Positions 1-7,225 of a stretch of DNA of 35,611 bases are shown here, in pieces. Below the pieces are notes generated by a model. It worked only from the letters and a program-made list of their open reading frames with translations. It had not been told where the DNA came from and made no database searches. The position numbers and the translations under genes are program-made. The first letter of the stretch is position 1; each line of letters starts with the position of its first letter. This DNA is from Bacteroidales bacterium (lineage in GTDB: Bacteria; Bacteroidota; Bacteroidia; Bacteroidales; UBA10428), in assembly GCA_016934055.1 (NCBI GenBank), contig JAFGTR010000150.1:1-35611 (forward strand). The letters run 5' to 3'.

Positions 1-1252
1 CATCCTTCTCAGTTGACTTTTCCGTTAAGGATGACTTGACATTGACAGGGCAGGGATTAACACCGGAAAGACAATCGAATGTTGATTTGGCCAGAAAGAT
101 AACATAGGTGGCTGCTTCGGCATGCTTATAAGCGCCCACAGGCAGGGCAACCACATCTTTTGCGCCCTGGAGGATATACATCAGCCAGGCTGCAATGGCA
201 TTATCTTTATCGACCAGTTCATCGGCAGTGGTATAATAGAGTCTTAGTTTTGCCATGGGTTTCCAGTGAATAAGGTCATTTGCCCTGAGTGCCCTGTTCA
301 CCGGATGAAAATAATTATTAGCAATTTCATTCAAATAATCAGGTTGAAACATGGTTTTCCAGGTTATCGGCAGCTGCGCATCGATTTCGCTGACTGTCAG
401 ACTGCCGTCAAGCCATTCAGGAATAAACTCATCAAAAGGAGCAACATAGGCCTGTGATAAACTTTGATAAAGGTTACCATATGCAGCCTGGTAACTTGTC
501 AACAGGTAAGGCAAAAAAGAGGGATTTTCATAAGTGTCATTGGCAAAGGCTGACTTTTTTTGAATATGTGAAAGATAATACGGTCCGCTTCCTGCAATAT
601 TGATCCTGAGTGATATATCGGGTTCCGACTGTGATTCAATATATTGTTGCGTAGCCACAGCAGCATGACCTCCCTGTGAATACCCGCAGAGATACAGATC
701 GTTAATAAAAGAAACATCGTTTTGTTGAAGAAAAGCTTTTGATGCCCTTATCATGTCAGTTGTTGCACTTGCCTCCGTTTGTTTGTGCAGGTATGGATGC
801 AGTCCTGTTCCTTCACCCATGCCAAGATAATCAGGCAGGATGGCAATGTAACCGCTCATGGCAAACATCCAGCCTATAACTGTTTCTGCACTGGTAAGAC
901 CGGATGGGGCATCCTCATCGCGTGTTAAGGTACCGTGCAGATAAGCAATAAACGGACAGTCTGCTTCGGGATCCCTGGGAATGAATAAAGCTCCTGAAGC
1001 ATTCGTCTCATTTCCCTGCAGATCAGAGGTAGCATAAATTATTTTATATGCATCCACATCGTATTTAGGATGCAATACCATCCCTATCAGTTCAGGGGAG
1101 ATATCGCCTGCGGATGATAACAGTGAATCATAAATGATTTCCTTTGAAACACTGACAGGACCTGAAAATGATTTGAGAGTTCCGGGCTGACCGCAAAGCG
1201 GCGTCATCATACATAAAAGGAATATGACAGGGGAGATGGATTTTGGCTTCAT
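1..1252 (-). CDS. Secreted alpha/beta-hydrolase (secretory-lipase-like), 3' end missing
   Basis: The reading frame starts at an ATG at 1252 and stays open to the window edge, so about 417 residues are seen and the C-terminus is missing. An N-terminal hydrophobic segment (about residues 6-20) looks like a signal peptide. The nucleophile elbow is CGYSQGGHAA with Ser192. Asp344 (in ADELVD) and His377 (in YKHAE) are the likely rest of the catalytic triad. A HGT oxyanion-type motif lies near residue 105. The GYSQGG elbow and the long inserted lid region fit the secretory lipase/feruloyl-esterase-like hydrolases often exported by Bacteroidota. After the catalytic domain the chain continues with a CxxxxxPC-containing segment, which could lead into a T9SS sorting tail outside the window. 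The substrate cannot be told. The family call is fairly sure, lipase versus other esterase is not. Confidence 0.8.
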   Translation of the reverse strand, partial: MKPKSISPVIFLLCMMTPLCGQPGTLKSFSGPVSVSKEIIYDSLLSSAGDISPELIGMVLHPKYDVDAYKIIYATSDLQGNETNASGALFIPRDPEADCPFIAYLHGTLTRDEDAPSGLTSAETVIGWMFAMSGYIAILPDYLGMGEGTGLHPYLHKQTEASATTDMIRASKAFLQQNDVSFINDLYLCGYSQGGHAAVATQQYIESQSEPDISLRINIAGSGPYYLSHIQKKSAFANDTYENPSFLPYLLTSYQAAYGNLYQSLSQAYVAPFDEFIPEWLDGSLTVSEIDAQLPITWKTMFQPDYLNEIANNYFHPVNRALRANDLIHWKPMAKLRLYYTTADELVDKDNAIAAWLMYILQGAKDVVALPVGAYKHAEAATYVIFLAKSTFDCLSGVNPCPVNVKSSLTEKSTEKD

Positions 1253-1336
1253 GACTAAAACTGTTTCGCAATAGGATATTTAAAGTTACAGAAATTTCAG
1301 GAAAATAATCAATGTCCACATTAATATTGCTCACAG

Positions 1337-1356
1337 CTTGCCGGTAGGCAGGTTCA
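1337..1356. repeat. Short GC-rich imperfect palindrome (GGTAGGCAGG core)
   Basis: The sequence TTGCCGGTAGGCAGG can fold into a small imperfect hairpin with loop GGTA. The core GGTAGGCAGG recurs in a better palindrome at 25316-25337. It stands in an otherwise AT-rich gap of about 130 bases between the hydrolase and the glycosyltransferase. It looks like one copy of a dispersed palindromic element. Confidence 0.4.
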
Positions 1357-1382
1357 AGGTTCACAGACAATCTGTAAACTTG

Positions 1383-2384
1383 TTATTCTTTGGTGATCTC
1401 CGGTTTTTCACTTTCCCTGGAGCTTTTCAATACAACCCTGGAAATAAAGTTACAGATCATCCCGGTCCCATATCCGGCCAGCATCACAAAAGAGGCTGCT
1501 ATACTCATTAATCCCACGGGGATGCTCTGATTTTTAATGGATGAGTGTATAAATAGGATCAGGCTGAAGGCCAGGATTGTGATGACATAAGTATAAAAAA
1601 CAGGCATTGAGACAAGTAATGATAAAATACCGGCAATGTTATATAAGACAAAAAGCGAGGGCAGAAGATGTACAAGCTTGATGGCATTGCCGTGGCGCAT
1701 ATACAGGTCAACACGACCCCGTCCAAAAGAATTGGTTTGTTTGTAAAATTTATAAAAGGTTGACCTTCTTTTATGGTAAACATAAGCTTCAGGAATGAAC
1801 ACAGTGCGATATCCCGCCTGGTCAAGGCGAATGCTCAGATCGATATCTTCAGATACTTTCAGTCCGCTGAATCCTCCCACCCTGTTAAATGCTTCCCGGA
1901 GCACGCCCATATTAAAACTGCGCGGCTGATACTTTCCCAGGTGTTTTTTACGGCCCCTGATACCCCCTGTCGTAAATGGAGAGGTCATGGCATAGCTGAT
2001 GGCTTTCTGAATTGTGGTGAATGACTTGTGTGTGGCGTCGGGACCGCCAAAAACCTCGGCGGTGTTTTTCTTTAAAAAAGAGTCAATATTGTTTAGATAG
2101 GACGGTGGGGCTATACAATCAGAATCCATGAAAATGACATAATCGCCTGAAGCTCTCTGTACACCCCAGTTACGTGATTCACTGATGCCAAGGCCCTTCT
2201 CATACAGATATATAAGGTTCAGCTGCTCAAGGAATGGTTCTATTGCCTCTTTAACAGCGGTTGCAGGACTGCCGTCGGCAATTATCACTTCAAAATCCCT
2301 GAAATTCTGATGCTGCAGGCTCTCAAGCAGTTCTGTTACCTCGTCAGGGCGGTTGAAAGTGGGTATTATGATGGAGAATTTCAT
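1383..2384 (-). CDS. Family-2 glycosyltransferase with C-terminal membrane segments
   Basis: This 333-residue protein opens with the GT-A fold signature IIPTFNRPDEV (residues 6-16). A metal-binding DSD at 87-89 (FMDSDC) and a SEDIDLSIRL acidic motif near 178-187 are the usual GT2 acceptor and catalytic elements. Three or four hydrophobic stretches follow between about residues 230 and 320, so it should be membrane-anchored with its catalytic domain in the cytoplasm. The ATG at 2384 is immediately in front of the conserved beta strand. It follows the other GT2 gene on the same strand after 92 bases and probably belongs to the same transcript. Donor and acceptor cannot be inferred. An envelope polysaccharide or glycolipid role is likely. 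Confidence 0.88.
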   Translation of the reverse strand: MKFSIIIPTFNRPDEVTELLESLQHQNFRDFEVIIADGSPATAVKEAIEPFLEQLNLIYLYEKGLGISESRNWGVQRASGDYVIFMDSDCIAPPSYLNNIDSFLKKNTAEVFGGPDATHKSFTTIQKAISYAMTSPFTTGGIRGRKKHLGKYQPRSFNMGVLREAFNRVGGFSGLKVSEDIDLSIRLDQAGYRTVFIPEAYVYHKRRSTFYKFYKQTNSFGRGRVDLYMRHGNAIKLVHLLPSLFVLYNIAGILSLLVSMPVFYTYVITILAFSLILFIHSSIKNQSIPVGLMSIAASFVMLAGYGTGMICNFISRVVLKSSRESEKPEITKE

Positions 2385-2419
2385 TTATCAGTCAATTGGT
2401 AACTGGTGAGTTGCACAGT

Positions 2420-2475
2420 GTTTTCTGCAGTCTTTGTTCTTATGTCTTGGTCCTTGTTTCTTGGCTCTTTGTTCT
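2420..2475 (-). repeat. Heptamer-phased AGAnnnn array after a GT2 stop codon
   Basis: Read on the minus strand from 2475, the DNA divides without gaps into eight 7-base units: AGAACAA, AGAGCCA, AGAAACA, AGGACCA, AGACATA, AGAACAA, AGACTGC, AGAAAAC. The array begins one base after the TAG of the upstream glycosyltransferase. AGAACAA and AGACTGC occur again in the array at 35452-35536. Confidence 0.7.
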
Positions 2476-2476
2476 G

Positions 2477-3436
2477 CTAAATCTCCTTCTCAATATAATA
2501 AACATTTCTTTCCGGTGAATTTCTTGAAACCAGTTCCCCCAGGAATCCTACCATAAAGAGTTGAGTCCCTATTATCATGGCAGTGAGCGCTATAAAAAAA
2601 TAAGGGCTGTCAGTTACAAGCCTGGCTGGCAGATTATGGCTAATCGTTATGAGTTTATTGATCCCGACTATAGCAGCCATAATAAAACCGAGGATAAACA
2701 TCAGGGTACCCAGCAGACCGAAAAAATGCATGGGTCTTTTACCGAAACGCGAAATAAATGAAATGGACAACAGGTCGAGATATCCGTTGATAAACCGTTC
2801 AAATCCGAATTTTGATGTTCCGAATTTTCTTTTCCTGTGTTGTACCACTTTTTCTCCGATTTTCCTGAACCCGGCTTTTTTTGCGATAATGGGTATATAA
2901 CGGTGCATCTCACCATACACTTCAATGGCCTTAACCACATCGCCGCGGTAAGCTTTAAGTCCGCAATTGAAATCGTGCAGTTTAATTCCGCTGAAAATAC
3001 GGGCAGTCCAGTTAAAAAGTCTGCTGGGGATATTTTTTGTAAGGGTATTATCGTACCGCTTTTTTTTCCATCCTGAAACAAGATCATATTTTTCTTCCTG
3101 GATCATTTTGTATAATCCGGGAATTTCTTCAGGATTGTCCTGCAGATCAGCATCCATGGTAATCACTATCTCACCCCGGGCAGCCTGGAAACCGCAGTGA
3201 AGGGCAGCCGACTTGCCGTAATTTCTGCGGAACTTAATGCCTCTGATGCAGGGATTATTTTTAACCAGATTCTCGATAACATTCCATGAATTGTCAGAGC
3301 TGCCGTCATCAATCATGATGATCTCATAACTCAGATCGTTTTCCTTTGAAACCGTGTCTATCCAGTTTGCCAGTTCAGTCAATGATTCTGCTTCGTTAAG
3401 CAGAGGTATGATAATGGAGATGTTGACGGCTGTCAT
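2477..3436 (-). CDS. DPM1/GtrB-type polyprenyl-phosphate glycosyltransferase
   Basis: From the ATG at 3436 the product has 319 residues. It has the GT2 opening IIPLLNEAESL, the MIDDGSSDNSW motif near 41-51 and DADLQDN with Asp95 and Asp97, all typical of dolichyl/undecaprenyl-phosphate sugar transferases. DFNCGLKAYR and a basic RKRKFGTSKFG segment also match this family. Two hydrophobic segments between about 230 and 305 fit the two C-terminal membrane helices of GtrB/ArnC-like enzymes. The likely reaction is transfer of a hexose from a nucleotide sugar to a polyprenyl phosphate at the inner membrane. It starts 9 bases after the stop of the DUF4199 gene, a tight operon. A TTG two codons upstream is also possible but the ATG is preferred. 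Confidence 0.9.
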   Translation of the reverse strand: MTAVNISIIIPLLNEAESLTELANWIDTVSKENDLSYEIIMIDDGSSDNSWNVIENLVKNNPCIRGIKFRRNYGKSAALHCGFQAARGEIVITMDADLQDNPEEIPGLYKMIQEEKYDLVSGWKKKRYDNTLTKNIPSRLFNWTARIFSGIKLHDFNCGLKAYRGDVVKAIEVYGEMHRYIPIIAKKAGFRKIGEKVVQHRKRKFGTSKFGFERFINGYLDLLSISFISRFGKRPMHFFGLLGTLMFILGFIMAAIVGINKLITISHNLPARLVTDSPYFFIALTAMIIGTQLFMVGFLGELVSRNSPERNVYYIEKEI

Positions 3437-3444
3437 AAACAATA

Positions 3445-3981
3445 TCAGACAGGTTGTGTTTCATTGTCAAATGGGCTGCCTTCTTTCTTAACTATGGCAG
3501 CCGTTATCAAAGAAATTACAGACCCTATCAGTGTAAAGATGAATATTCCCCATACAACAGTCATGGGTGAGCTTATAAATTTTCTCGATCGTTCAATGGC
3601 TATCTCAATCTGATCTTCGCTAAGACCTCTGTTCATTAGATTCTCCTCTGTTTTTACAATGGCCTGTTCAACCATACCCGGGTCAACAAACCTTACAAGG
3701 ATAAAAGAAAAGAAAGATGAGAGAATTCCGGCAAAAACAGTGATCAGCAAACCTGTTACAAAAGCATTCCCATATGAAATCTTACCTCCCAGCACTTTGT
3801 CACGGTATGCAAATGATCCGATCAGAATGCCCCCAATCAGAAATACATAACTGATAAATCCGAGTGCCTGATTGTAGGTTTGATTTAACAGATAAAGCAG
3901 GAGCGAATAGATTATCAGTACTATTCCTGTGATGGCGCCCCAGGTCATCGTGTGCTGCAGCAGGCCAGGTTTGTTTTCCAT
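3445..3981 (-). CDS. DUF4199 family membrane protein
   Basis: The 178-residue protein has four hydrophobic segments (about 11-32, 39-57, 73-98 and 140-163). The third and fourth are separated by a long charged loop rich in Glu and Arg. The pattern and the Gly-rich first helices match the DUF4199 family of Bacteroidota, whose function is unknown. In this phylum DUF4199 genes are often found in front of a GT2 gene, as here. That suggests a role tied to envelope glycan or lipid-linked sugar handling, but this is inference. It is the first gene of the operon, 27 bases downstream of a TATATTTG -7 box. Confidence 0.85.
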   Translation of the reverse strand: MENKPGLLQHTMTWGAITGIVLIIYSLLLYLLNQTYNQALGFISYVFLIGGILIGSFAYRDKVLGGKISYGNAFVTGLLITVFAGILSSFFSFILVRFVDPGMVEQAIVKTEENLMNRGLSEDQIEIAIERSRKFISSPMTVVWGIFIFTLIGSVISLITAAIVKKEGSPFDNETQPV

Positions 3982-4007
3982 GGTGTTTAGACTTTTGGTT
4001 TATTCAA

Positions 4008-4015
4008 CAAATATA
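4008..4015 (-). promoter_or_regulatory. Bacteroidota -7 box (TATATTTG) for the DUF4199-GT2 operon
   Basis: The minus strand reads TATATTTG here, an exact TAnnTTTG match, with the ATG of the DUF4199 gene 27 bases downstream. No TTTG is found at the right distance upstream, so only the -7 element supports it. Confidence 0.5.
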
Positions 4016-4051
4016 GGGTTTTTCTCTGTTTTTCATGACGTGATTTTTTCT

Positions 4052-4082
4052 TTTGCAAAGAAAAGAAAAGTTCATATTTTTG
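4052..4082 (+). promoter_or_regulatory. Promoter of the SRP RNA gene (TTTG-N19-TATTTTTG)
   Basis: TTTG at 4052-4055 is followed after exactly 19 bases by TATTTTTG at 4075-4082. Both elements match the Bacteroidota housekeeping (sigma-ABfr) consensus exactly. The predicted start, about 6 bases after the box, falls at 4088, the first paired base of the SRP RNA stem. Confidence 0.85.
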
Positions 4083-4087
4083 CATCC

Positions 4088-4188
4088 CCGGGTAAGTCTT
4101 ATACGGTCAGCTCCTGCTGAACTCCCCCAGGTCCGGAAGGGAGCAAGGGTAGGCGGTTGTAGCGACGCGATATAAGTAGCTTACCCGG
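4088..4188 (+). ncRNA. ffs: Small bacterial signal recognition particle RNA (4.5S)
   Basis: The strongly conserved apical domain of SRP RNA is present: the segment CCAGGTCCGGAAGGGAGCA (about 4127-4145) holds the GGAA tetraloop and the asymmetric internal loop bound by Ffh. The ends pair: CCGGGTAAG at 4088-4096 with CTTACCCGG at 4180-4188. The length of about 101 bases is right for the short bacterial form. It stands 6 bases after a perfect Bacteroidota promoter, and a short T run follows the closing stem at 4190-4195. The RNA pairs with Ffh to target nascent membrane and secreted proteins. Confidence 0.95.
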
Positions 4189-4192
4189 CTTT

Positions 4193-4358
4193 TTATTTGG
4201 TGATTGGGTGATTGGGTGATTGGGTGATTTGGTGATTGGGTGATTGGGTGATTGGGTGATTGGGTGATTTGGTGATTGGGTGATTGGGTGATTGGGTGAT
4301 TTGGTGATTTGGTGATTGGGTGATTGGGTGATTTGGTGATTGGTGATTTGATGATTGG
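4193..4358. repeat. 8-nt tandem array (TGATTGGG / TGATTTGG)
   Basis: From 4201 to 4336 there are 17 uninterrupted 8-base units, 12 TGATTGGG and 5 TGATTTGG. A degenerate unit precedes them and three decayed 7-8 base units follow to 4358. Because 8 is not a multiple of 3, every frame repeats every 24 bases and gives a spurious minus-strand ORF rich in Asn-His-Pro-Ile-Thr. The array lies between the convergent SRP RNA and ppk genes and is G-rich on the plus strand. Confidence 0.95.
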
Positions 4359-4361
4359 TGC

Positions 4362-4371
4362 GCCGGGTAAG
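4362..4371. repeat. Copy of an SRP-RNA end beyond the 8-nt array
   Basis: GCCGGGTAAG here is the exact reverse complement of CTTACCCGGC at 4180-4189 (3' arm of the SRP RNA). Nine of its bases repeat the 5' arm at 4088-4096. The 8-nt array is therefore bracketed by a 10-bp inverted repeat made of SRP RNA terminal sequence. Confidence 0.6.
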
Positions 4372-4449
4372 ACAATAAAACTTTACGACTTCAAGACTGC
4401 ACAACTGCATGAATGCATGACTTCTCAAGTCATACTTCCTGTTATTCAT

Positions 4450-6510
4450 TCAATTTTTAAGCTTTCCGCTATAGTATTTATATAGTTCCACCTGGGCGCG
4501 GAGTTTTTTTGTGCCCTGCACTTTCACATAGGAATTGTCCTGTACAGGATTAATAATTCTGGCTTTCATGTTATCATGCAACTGAATTTCAATCAAATCC
4601 CTGATTTCTTGCTGTACGTCTTTGTCGTATATCGGGCAGGATACTTCAATACGCCTGTCAAGATTCCGGTTCATCCAGTCGGCCGAAGATATATAAAATA
4701 ATTCGTGACCCCCGTTACAAAAAATAACCACGCGTGAATGTTCAAGATACTTATCTACGATGCTTATGGCTTCAATATTTTCACTCAGCCCGGGGACCCC
4801 GGGGATAAGGGAGCATATACCCCGTACGATCAATTTGATTTTCACACCGGCACGGTTGGCCCTGTATAATTTATAGATTATTTCTTTATCAACCAGGTTG
4901 TTGATCTTTAATATAATATAAGCTTCTTTGCCTTTCCTGGCGTTCTTTATTTCATTTTCAATAAGGGCGTATATTTTTTTTCTGAGGAATAACGGAGAAT
5001 TGATCAGATGACGGAAAGTATAATTACGGTAAGTGTTCTCAAAGAAATCAAACACTTTTGCAACTTCATTTGTTATCCTTGAATCTGCAGTAAAAAGTAT
5101 CAGGTCGGAATATACAGCAGCATTGCCTTCGTGGAAATTGCCGGTGCTTACACAGGAATAATTTACAGTTTTATTGTTTTCCTTACGGGTAATGCAAAGC
5201 AGTTTGGCATGAACTTTAAGATCAGGAATTCCAAAAAACACGTTGGCCCCGACTTCTTCAAGCTTGCGTGACCAGTATATGTTGGCTTCTTCATCAAAAC
5301 GAGCCTGCAATTCAATAACAACATTAACTCTTTTCCCGTTCCTTGCTGCACTAATAAGTGCATTAAGAACCATTGAATTGGAAGCAACCCTGTAAACGGT
5401 AAGGCTTATTTCAGTTACCCGCGGATCAATGGAAGCCTCCTGAAGCAAACGGACAAATATGATAAAATCATGATAAGGCACATGCAACATGAAGTCTTTT
5501 TTTGCCATAGCGTCCAGAATGCTTGACTGCATTCTGACCTGAGGATGCTTTAACGGGATATCTTTTGAATATAACATTTCCGGGCCATCAACATTGGGAA
5601 ACTGCATAAAATCTTTGAAATTATGGTATCGTCCTCCCGGAATCAGGGTGCTGTCAACATCCATTCTTAATTTTATAATGATCGAATCGAGCAGATCTTT
5701 GGCTATTGAATTATCGAATACAAACCGGACAGGCTGACCTTCTTTCCTGCTGTCAACGCCGGTAGAAATAAGTTCCAACAGGCTTTTGGAGATGTCATTA
5801 TCCATATCGAGTTCGGCATCACGTGTGAGCTTGATAATCCATGCGCCGGAAATATCAAAATGAAACAGGGCAAAGACATCATCAAGAGAATAACGGATCA
5901 CATCTTCCAGCAAAATGATAAACTTACGCTCATTTTCAGAAGGCAGCACAATGAACCGGGGCAATATTCCGGTGGGAACTTCAATCAATGCATAATCGGT
6001 CTGCACCTGAGGCTGGTTCCCCGACAGTTTAATGGCAAGATAAATCGATTTATCTTTGAGATACGGAAATTCATTAACATTGCTCAGCAAAACCGGAGAA
6101 ATAAATGGCATGACATTATCATAGAAATATTTCTTAACGAACGATCCCTGAGTAGGATTCAACTCCATTTCATTGATAATGAAAATTCCGTTCTTTTCAA
6201 GTTCACCAACAATTTGCTGATAGGTATATTCAAATTTATTCTGAAGCTGAATGACCTTTTTCTGGATTTTGTTCATCAGCTTTTTCGCTTTTTCTCCTTC
6301 AAACAGCTTATCACCTCCCCTGAAATCTATCATTCGTTTGATCGTGGCCACCCTTACCTTAAAAAATTCATCAAGGTTGTTTGAAAAAATGCCCAGGAAA
6401 CGGATACGCTCAATCAACGGCACATTAAGATCCTGTGCTTCCTGAAGCACCCTTTCATTGAATGATAACCAGCTGATTTCTCTGTGTATAAACCTGGCCT
6501 GTTCTTTCAT
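4450..6510 (-). CDS. ppk1: Polyphosphate kinase 1
   Basis: The 686-residue length and domain order match PPK1: N-domain opening FIHREISWLSFNERVLQEA, head domain, then two phospholipase-D-like catalytic domains. His434 in DLKVHAK and His591 in LEHSRVV correspond to the two catalytic histidines of the E. coli enzyme (435 and 592). The first is the one autophosphorylated during reversible transfer of ATP gamma-phosphate onto the polyphosphate chain. The STGNFHEGNAAVYSD and SSADWMNRNLDRRIE segments are also family hallmarks. It starts 33 bases after the stop of the SixA-like gene, so the two are probably co-transcribed. That pairing is common in Bacteroidota. Confidence 0.97.
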   Translation of the reverse strand: MKEQARFIHREISWLSFNERVLQEAQDLNVPLIERIRFLGIFSNNLDEFFKVRVATIKRMIDFRGGDKLFEGEKAKKLMNKIQKKVIQLQNKFEYTYQQIVGELEKNGIFIINEMELNPTQGSFVKKYFYDNVMPFISPVLLSNVNEFPYLKDKSIYLAIKLSGNQPQVQTDYALIEVPTGILPRFIVLPSENERKFIILLEDVIRYSLDDVFALFHFDISGAWIIKLTRDAELDMDNDISKSLLELISTGVDSRKEGQPVRFVFDNSIAKDLLDSIIIKLRMDVDSTLIPGGRYHNFKDFMQFPNVDGPEMLYSKDIPLKHPQVRMQSSILDAMAKKDFMLHVPYHDFIIFVRLLQEASIDPRVTEISLTVYRVASNSMVLNALISAARNGKRVNVVIELQARFDEEANIYWSRKLEEVGANVFFGIPDLKVHAKLLCITRKENNKTVNYSCVSTGNFHEGNAAVYSDLILFTADSRITNEVAKVFDFFENTYRNYTFRHLINSPLFLRKKIYALIENEIKNARKGKEAYIILKINNLVDKEIIYKLYRANRAGVKIKLIVRGICSLIPGVPGLSENIEAISIVDKYLEHSRVVIFCNGGHELFYISSADWMNRNLDRRIEVSCPIYDKDVQQEIRDLIEIQLHDNMKARIINPVQDNSYVKVQGTKKLRAQVELYKYYSGKLKN

Positions 6511-6543
6511 ACAGGTTATATTTTTGCTTTTAGGGTTAATAAT

Positions 6544-7059
6544 TTAATAGTTGCCGTTTTCTTTGACGGGAAAAATGAAAGTGTGCTTTGTCAGGTTTGA
6601 TCTGTCAACATTTTTCCATGTGTCGGCAGAAAACTCAAGTCTTACAGTCCCCGCAGTGGGAAGATTTGATATGGTTTCGGTCAGAAACTGATTTGCAAGA
6701 TCGGTGAAATCAGGATTATGACCAAAGATCATCAGGGTGGTTATTGCTTCATCGGTTTCCCTGATTTTTTCAAGGCAGTAACTGACGCATGATTCATACA
6801 ATCCTTCATCAATTCTTATCTTTCCGGCTGACAGACCAAATACCCTTGTGAAGATCAGAGCTGTATGCAACGCCCGGTTAGCGGGACTTGAAATTATTAA
6901 ATCAGGAATATTGCTTTTGAGCTTGATATTACGGGCTGTTTCGTACGCGCCTTTTATGCCTTTTGACTTTAAAGGCCTGTCAATATCGGCAATGTTATCA
7001 TAATCCCAGTTTGATTTGCCGTGTCTTACAATATATAGGACTTTGTGCTTTTTTTTCAT
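6544..7059 (-). CDS. sixA: SixA-type histidine phosphatase
   Basis: The 171-residue protein begins with VRHGKSNWDY, the RHG signature of the histidine phosphatase superfamily in its RHGKS form typical of SixA. DRPLKSKGIKGA and a later FGHNPDF motif supply the second catalytic histidine and phosphate pocket. SixA of E. coli removes phosphate from phosphohistidine proteins; the true substrate here is unknown. There is no signal peptide, so it should be cytoplasmic. It lies directly upstream of ppk1 and may share its promoter (TATTTTTG at 7089-7096, minus strand). Confidence 0.88.
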   Translation of the reverse strand: MKKKHKVLYIVRHGKSNWDYDNIADIDRPLKSKGIKGAYETARNIKLKSNIPDLIISSPANRALHTALIFTRVFGLSAGKIRIDEGLYESCVSYCLEKIRETDEAITTLMIFGHNPDFTDLANQFLTETISNLPTAGTVRLEFSADTWKNVDRSNLTKHTFIFPVKENGNY

Positions 7060-7088
7060 ATAATAGTATTCTTAACTATTGTGTTGTA

Positions 7089-7096
7089 CAAAAATA
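7089..7096 (-). promoter_or_regulatory. Candidate -7 box (TATTTTTG) for sixA-ppk1
   Basis: The minus strand reads TATTTTTGTACAAC, an exact TAnnTTTG box about 30 bases before the sixA ATG. No TTTG stands 19 bases upstream, so this is a partial match. Confidence 0.4.
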
Positions 7097-7225
7097 ATCA
7101 ATATTGGCAATAGTCATCATGAACCCGAAAAATGGACTTAATGATTCTGCTTTCTGAAAACCCTCAAAAAAAGTGATTTCGATTTTGTTCTGTTGTTTTA
7201 TTTATTATAAGGTCAGAAATGATGT

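Noticed and set aside
1128..1370. Minus-strand 80-codon ORF
   Set aside because: It overlaps the start of the hydrolase gene in another frame; the hydrolase has signal peptide and catalytic motifs.
4193..4358. Possible CRISPR array
   Set aside because: Units are 8 bases with no spacers and no cas genes are present.
4099..4449. Minus-strand ORF of 116 codons rich in Asn-His-Pro-Ile-Thr
   Set aside because: It is a translation of the 8-nt array and the antisense of the SRP RNA, with no independent coding signal.
5860..6384. Plus-strand 174-codon ORF inside ppk1
   Set aside because: It is the antisense shadow of ppk1, which has both catalytic histidines.
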